From contig NC_088173.1 in assembly GCF_028769735.1 (NCBI RefSeq), forward strand, positions 62,528,421-62,592,420: 64,000 nucleotides of DNA. Reading direction: 5' to 3'. The DNA comes from Zonotrichia leucophrys gambelii (taxonomy: Eukaryota > Chordata > Aves > Passeriformes > Passerellidae). The position numbers and the translations under genes were made by a program. The notes under the pieces were generated by a model. It saw only the letters and a list, made by a program, of their open reading frames with translations, searched no databases and was not told where the DNA came from. Position 1 is the first letter of the stretch; each line of letters starts with the position of its first letter. Shown one piece after another: positions 58,939-64,000 of this stretch.

Positions 58939-61900
58939 AACCTTGGTAGAAATTCAGTAAGGACAGTGGTTTCCACTTAGTCTAATTGCCTGCAGTGCGG
59001 ACATGTTAGCTGTTCTTTTAAAGCTTTGAAATTCTAAGGGAACTGGATGCTGCTTTCTCAGTAGATGCTCTGTAAAATGCAGGGTGAGAGAACCTGAAAG
59101 TGGCAGTGAAAGTAAAACACCTGCTGTGTTTTAGGGTGAGTTCAATAGTTGGTGTTTGATACCCAGGTTTTATATATCAGATATGTCTTTGAAAACTTGA
59201 ATAACAGGAGAACTAGTTTGTGTGACTTCTCTTTGACATAAATTCTGAATCCAAGTAGAAAAAATTCTGTGAATTAATGGATATAGGGTCTGATGTTCAG
59301 GATTAAGTCAAGATGGAGACAAGTGCCAAGCTTGAAAGTGTTCTGCAAACCAGTTTCTGGAAAGCACAGATAAATGTGTTCTAGTAAAAAGAAGCTAAAA
59401 GCCACCACAAATAAACCATCAACTCTTCCCCCCCATAACTAACTAAAACCAAAAGAAAACCAGAACAAAACTCCTAGCCTTCATTTCACTCTCTTATTTT
59501 TCTATTATTTCATAAAATATATGTGTTTAGAAAATACATCACTATCTCATTCATTTCATGAAACTTTTAAGGTATTCTCCAGGAGCTTGGAATGCATTTT
59601 TCAGTCATTGCAGCAACATTTGAAATGGTGCTTTATCACTGGCTTTATTATTTTTTTCTTGTAAACACTAGACACACTGCTAAATCTCTTTCTAAATCCA
59701 GGAAGAAAAAAAGAATATAGTTTTTTTCTGCTGTCTTTGAAAATTCAGGTCAAAGTTTCCTGACAAATAGATTTTCTTGAAGGATATACAGTTAAGATCA
59801 ATATAGCATCATTAAAAAAAATACATTTCTGCTGAGTCATCTGAAAGAAGCTTAGTAGTCTTTGTTTTTAGCAAACACAATTATAGAGTCTGGATCTACT
59901 CAGTGATCTATGAAGGTTAAATCTGTCCATAAAAGTGATGTGCTGGGTTTCTTTTGTCTATTCCCCTACATGTTAACAGGAATTTTCAAATATAATTGAA
60001 TTCTTCACCTTATTATAAACTAATACTGACTATAAACTTTTACTTGGGGGTCAATAGGTGGACACCTAATGACTTTTATAAGCTACTTCAGCTTGCTTTG
60101 GATGTCCTTATGACACAAATCTTCAAAGTTGAATCCCTTCAGGGACAGTTTTCAAAGGTGTTTTATTTTTTTAACAGCTATGACAACATTTTTGTAAATG
60201 GCTACCTACTAGCTGTCTGTTTGGATATTCAGATAATACCACCTTATTTAACCAGAGCAGAAAGAGTCAAAATACATAAATATACACGCGCAAATTTGTA
60301 TATACATATGTGTACATATATGTATGTGTGCGTAATAAAGCATATTTTGTATCTATATTTTATATAGATACCTTAAGAAATAACATATGTACAATTTATT
60401 TTTTTTAAAGGATCAATTCCTCTTTTGATTTGCCCACATGCTTCTACCTGTACAACCTAGAAAAGAAACCCAGGAAAAAACCCATCAAACCAACACTACC
60501 ACACCTGCCTCCCTCCCCTGAAAAAAGCTGAACCAAATCAAAATAAAAGCCCCTAAATTCTTCTCCTTGGAACTAATGTGCACTAAAGGAACAAATAATT
60601 ATTATTTCAGATATCTGAAAAGAAAACTTCCTAAAGTCAACTGATGCTTTTTCCCCCCTCTCCCTAAAGAGTGCATTACGTGAAAAAAAATAGTTTTTAA
60701 TAATCAGAAACTGTTGTTACTAGAATTAAGATGATGTAGGAAAAATGCTCTTCTGAAGAATTCTTGGAGAAACACTACCATTGCTATTGAAAACTACGTG
60801 GCTTAAAATGTGTTATGAACAATTTATTAATGAATTTACCTCCCTTTTTAGGGATGTTAAAGCTAACTGACATACTAATATTTTCATAAAGACAAAAAGA
60901 TATTCCCTGCACAAAATTGAGAAGTGCTGTAAGAAAAATACTTCTTCAGGCTACCTGAAGTAATAGTGGCTTTGCTTCTATGCAGGAAAGAGAATTAAAT
61001 AATAAATAGCCCCCCGAAATCATAAAATCTGTAGAAAGGAAAAAAAAAGTTTGAAACCTTCCTGCTTCATGAGAGAAACTTATAAAAATCAGCGTGAAGA
61101 GAAGGTAAAATGCTGTGAAAAATTTGTAGTATATTTTATACATACACTTCTCAAATTTAATTATTTTGTAAATTTTAGTACAATTTAGTAGAACTACTTT
61201 TGTTCTTATACCCATGTAGGGCCATTATTATTGATTGAAAGAAAACCAAGTTTATTTTGTCATTAAATATATGCAATGCAAATAAGTTATCATCTTATTT
61301 TAGTATTGACTCTTTAGTTAGGCTGTAGAGTGGCTGTCATATCCCAAATGGCATTATTTGATGTGCAGTCTATAATCTTTATTGAGTGGAAACCATCATC
61401 AATCTTGGGTCAGTTTGGGATCCTTGCATGAGAACATGTAGGGTAGGACATGGGAGACTTATCCCCAATACTAGAACATTTTTTTGGTGGGAGGACCTAT
61501 TTACTATTCCAGCAATCAAGAAAAGTCTTTTCTCTGAACGTGTGATTTGATGCAGTGAGTAAGAGGAAGTAGGCACTTATCAGACTAAACTGACAGTGAA
61601 TTCTTAGTATTAGCATTTTATTAGCATAGGTGAATTCTTGAGTTTAGCATTCCAGTCTTTTTCAAATCTGGAGGAGAGGTGCAATAGTCAGAGATAGTAC
61701 CATTAAAGAGAAGAAAACATTTGGGTTCTAAATAAAATCTAAAAAAAACCTCCAAGGAATAACTGAGCTGAAGATCACTCTCTCAGTAGAAAGTGAAACA
61801 TTCATGACCTGGGTTTTTTAAATCTAGGCTTGATCAGTTATATTTATTGTACAGATAGTGACTCATTTTGGCAAGGCCAGAGACAGATGACTTTTACAGA

Positions 61901-62159
61901 TCCTGTTCAGCTTTAATATCTATTAAAGCTTGAATGCATTCCAGGAATGAACTGACTAGGTTCAGGGAGGTTCAACAGCTCCCAACATGGAAGCACCTGC
62001 CTACCTTGCTACATCGATTTAAACTAATTTGCAAATCTGTTCTTCACAAAGTTGCTGATTACATGAGCTAATTCTTTTTTTTTTTTTTTCTGAAAGAGGA
62101 TGCCTGACAAAAACAATGTGAAAAATATGTGCAGAAGTACATAATGAAATTAAAGTATT
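58939..62159. other. Unique AT-rich non-coding sequence
   Basis: No gene or dispersed repeat is recognised. The frame at 59996-60367 (plus, 123 codons) has no motif and ends in a TATA/TGTA-rich low-complexity run (60280-60365). Short A/C-rich stretches occur at about 59400-59475 and 60460-60560. Confidence 0.5.
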
Positions 62160-62210
62160 AGGAGTACTGCAGTGCTAGAAATTAAACTTTCAGGAGTACT
62201 GCAGTGCTAG
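62160..62210. repeat. 19-bp direct repeat pair
   Basis: AGGAGTACTGCAGTGCTAG occurs exactly at 62160-62178 and 62192-62210 with 13 bases between. Each unit contains the near-palindrome AGTACTGCAGTGCT. It is consistent with a recent local duplication of 32 bases. Confidence 0.92.
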
Positions 62211-62689
62211 CATGTTTTCCATCTGTTCCTTGTGTGCACGTGCAGCTTTTTGCTAATACGGTCACTAGAATGAAGGGAGACCTTGTATATTAAAATAGAA
62301 CTATTTTGTTTTGTCAAAAAATTGTTAATGAGATTTCCAACCAGTTTTTTAAGGCTTGTATATTTTTATTTTTTAAAAGCAGTTCTGGAACAGGCATGCT
62401 AGCATTAGTGGATATTAGTCTCCAATATGAAGACTGGGTTAAAATGAATGAACTAGTCTTGGAGACTGTCCCAAAGACTTTTTACCTTTAAAAGGCCAAA
62501 TAAGCAGGAAAATCAGGCATCTTCTAGGTATGCAAAATCTAGGTAACGTTACAGGGTGGTCTGCTTTTTATTACTGATCTTTTAGATAGTGGTAAAAAGG
62601 TTTATAGGAGGGCATAAATCAAAATAGTCTGACGTATTTAGGTAAACTCTGGAACTGTTTTTCCTTCCATAAGAAATTAAATAGGAAAT
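62211..62689. other. AT-rich spacer, nothing recognised
   Basis: About 480 bases with no gene or known repeat. Confidence 0.5.
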
Positions 62690-63252
62690 GATCCTTGTGA
62701 TTTGCCCTCTACTCAGCTTTCATGAGACCCCACCTGGAATACTGCATACAGTTCTGGTGCTCCAACACAAAAAGGACATAGAACTTGGAGCAAATTCCAG
62801 CAAGAGGGGATCCATGGAGTTGGGAAGGGGAGTAGAGCACCTCCCCTATGAGGGCAGGCTGAGAAAGTTGGGGCTGCTCAACCTGGAGAAGAGCAGTGGA
62901 GACCTCACAACAACATTCCAGTGTCTGAGGGAGCCTACGGGGAACCTGGAGAGAGTCCCTTCATCAGGAACTGCACTGATGGGTCAGGGAGTAATGGGCT
63001 CAAACTGAAACAAGGGAAATTCAGTTTAGATATATGGGAGAAATTATTCACTCTGAGAGTGGTGAGACCCTGGAATAAATTGTCCAGAGATGTTATGAAT
63101 GCTCCATCCCTGGAAGTGTTCAAGGTCAGGTTGGATGGGGCTTTGAGCAACTTGAGTAGTGGAATGTGCCCCTGCCCATGGTAAGGTGGTTGAAGATTGA
63201 AGATTTTCAAGGTCCTTTCCAACCCAAACCAGTCTATGATTCTGTGATTTTA
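62690..63252 (+). mobile_element. CR1 LINE 3' fragment, well preserved
   Basis: It begins in the degraded end of the RT coding part (CATGAGACCCCACCTGGAAT, ACTGCATACAGTTCTGGTGC) and continues through AGAGCACCTCCCCTATGAGG, GCAGGCTGAGAAAGTTGGGG, CTGCTCAACCTGGAGAAGAG, AGAGTGGTGAGACCCTGGAA, AAGGTCAGGTTGGATGGGGC and CTTTCCAACCCAAACCAGTC to the end TATGATTCTGTGATTTTA. It is one of the least diverged CR1 copies in the window. The overlapping frames on both strands between 62688 and 63295 are its shadows. Confidence 0.95.
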
Positions 63253-64000
63253 TATTGTAAGTGTATTGGGAAAAGTTCCTTGTACAACATTCCAAAATTT
63301 AAACTTGCATTTTTTGTAAAGACCTGCCTTTCCACTTTTTAATATGGGGGGCTTCTTTAAACAGAATGATACTTTTGGTTTTTTTTGGTTTTTTTTTTTA
63401 ACAAGAAAATCAATATATTATTTCTTCAGTCTTCCTCTGAAGAAGAATGAAAAATGAAAAAACTCAAAGCTTCATTTAATGAATATTTTTGTTTCTTTAA
63501 ATTGTGTTCCTCATTAAAACAGACTGAAAAGTACTAATTATATTAATTGCTTCAAAAAGTGATAATACTAGAGTTTATAAAGATAATAATAGAGTTAAAA
63601 TTACAGTGACTGATATATTTTAAATGGTGATCACCTGCATGCATAGTTAGAACACAAACTGTCAAAAAGAAGATCACACCAGTTGATAAGAATAACACAA
63701 AACATGGGAAATATCAGTGTTATGTAGTCATAAATATGGGTGATTTTCAGATTTTTAAGTTATAAACACTTGAATTCATTATTAAATTAGATACTGCTGA
63801 GGGAAAATGGCAAAACACTGGTAAATACTGTCCTGAGCGCTTCTCATAATGGAGTACAGAGCACTGGACACATCTCAGCCACCATTGTACCAAACCAGTA
63901 AAAACTGCCCACCTTCATCTTTTATTGATGTGAGTTCTGGTGTATGTACTGCACTAGGACTTGTACAAAATTATGCCACCTATTTGTGATCAATTACAGT
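63253..64000. other. Unique AT-rich non-coding sequence
   Basis: Nothing recognised up to the window end. A TTTTTTGG-type T-rich run lies at about 63377-63402. Confidence 0.5.

Noticed and set aside
59996..60367. 123-codon plus-strand open frame
   Set aside because: No family resemblance. The C-terminal part is read from a TATA/TGTA-rich low-complexity run, and no splice or promoter context supports it.
62688..63295. Four 83-106-codon frames on both strands
   Set aside because: They are shadows of the CR1 fragment at 62690-63252 and lack intact RT motifs.
1..64000. CRISPR arrays, bacterial operons, insertion sequences, origins
   Set aside because: No regularly spaced repeats with unique spacers, no prokaryotic gene density and no ribosome-binding-site pattern. 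The window is vertebrate nuclear DNA.

Overview
The window reads as vertebrate nuclear DNA, most likely from a bird and probably a songbird. It is AT-rich with very low coding density. Its dispersed repeats are avian: degraded CR1 LINE fragments with the characteristic 3' end (variants of ATTCTATGATTCTATGA, or the complement TCATAGAATC) and solo LTRs of types I associate with passerine endogenous retroviruses. I see no prokaryotic features (operons, ribosome binding sites, CRISPR), no tRNA or rRNA gene, and no multi-exon protein gene I can recognise. Nearly all open frames look like chance frames in AT-rich DNA or shadows of repeats. The species call and all family names rest on recall and reading by eye, not on a search.

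Layout. 1-15.9 kb: mostly unique AT-rich sequence with a poly(A) tract (2.03 kb), an A/C-only tract (4.4-4.58 kb) and an unexplained block with two overlapping minus-strand frames (6.39-6.87 kb). 15.8-16.5 kb: a 13-bp inverted repeat and a compact ERVL-type LTR. 18.07-18.33 kb: a GC-rich island of unknown origin. 19.8 kb: CR1 (minus). 24.8-26.6 kb: an LTR followed by a long CR1 with reverse transcriptase remnants. 27.5-28.8 kb: a truncated provirus (LTR, leader with a possible primer-binding site, partial second LTR). 31.6 kb: a short CR1 tail. 34.3 kb: a second A/C tract. 36.0-39.35 kb: a second GC-rich island and three CR1 copies. 39.7-40.9 kb: an antisense LTR next to an ERVL-like pol fragment that keeps the YMDD motif. 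43.25 kb: a perfect 13-bp hairpin running into a 9-bp tandem repeat. 44.7-45.6 kb: a GC-rich block and a complete antisense LTR with TGTGGA/TCCACA ends. 47.4-48.0 and 50.7-51.2 kb: two more LTRs of the 24.8/27.5 kb family. 54.2, 58.7 and 62.7 kb: CR1 copies (plus). 58.29-58.50 kb: a cysteine-rich open frame on the minus strand behind a good splice acceptor.

How it fits together: this looks like an intergenic or long-intronic gene desert that has collected retroelements. The main candidate for something non-repetitive and functional is the cysteine-rich putative terminal exon near 58.4 kb. It has no recognised homologue and needs a protein search and RNA evidence. I found no convincing new multi-gene system.
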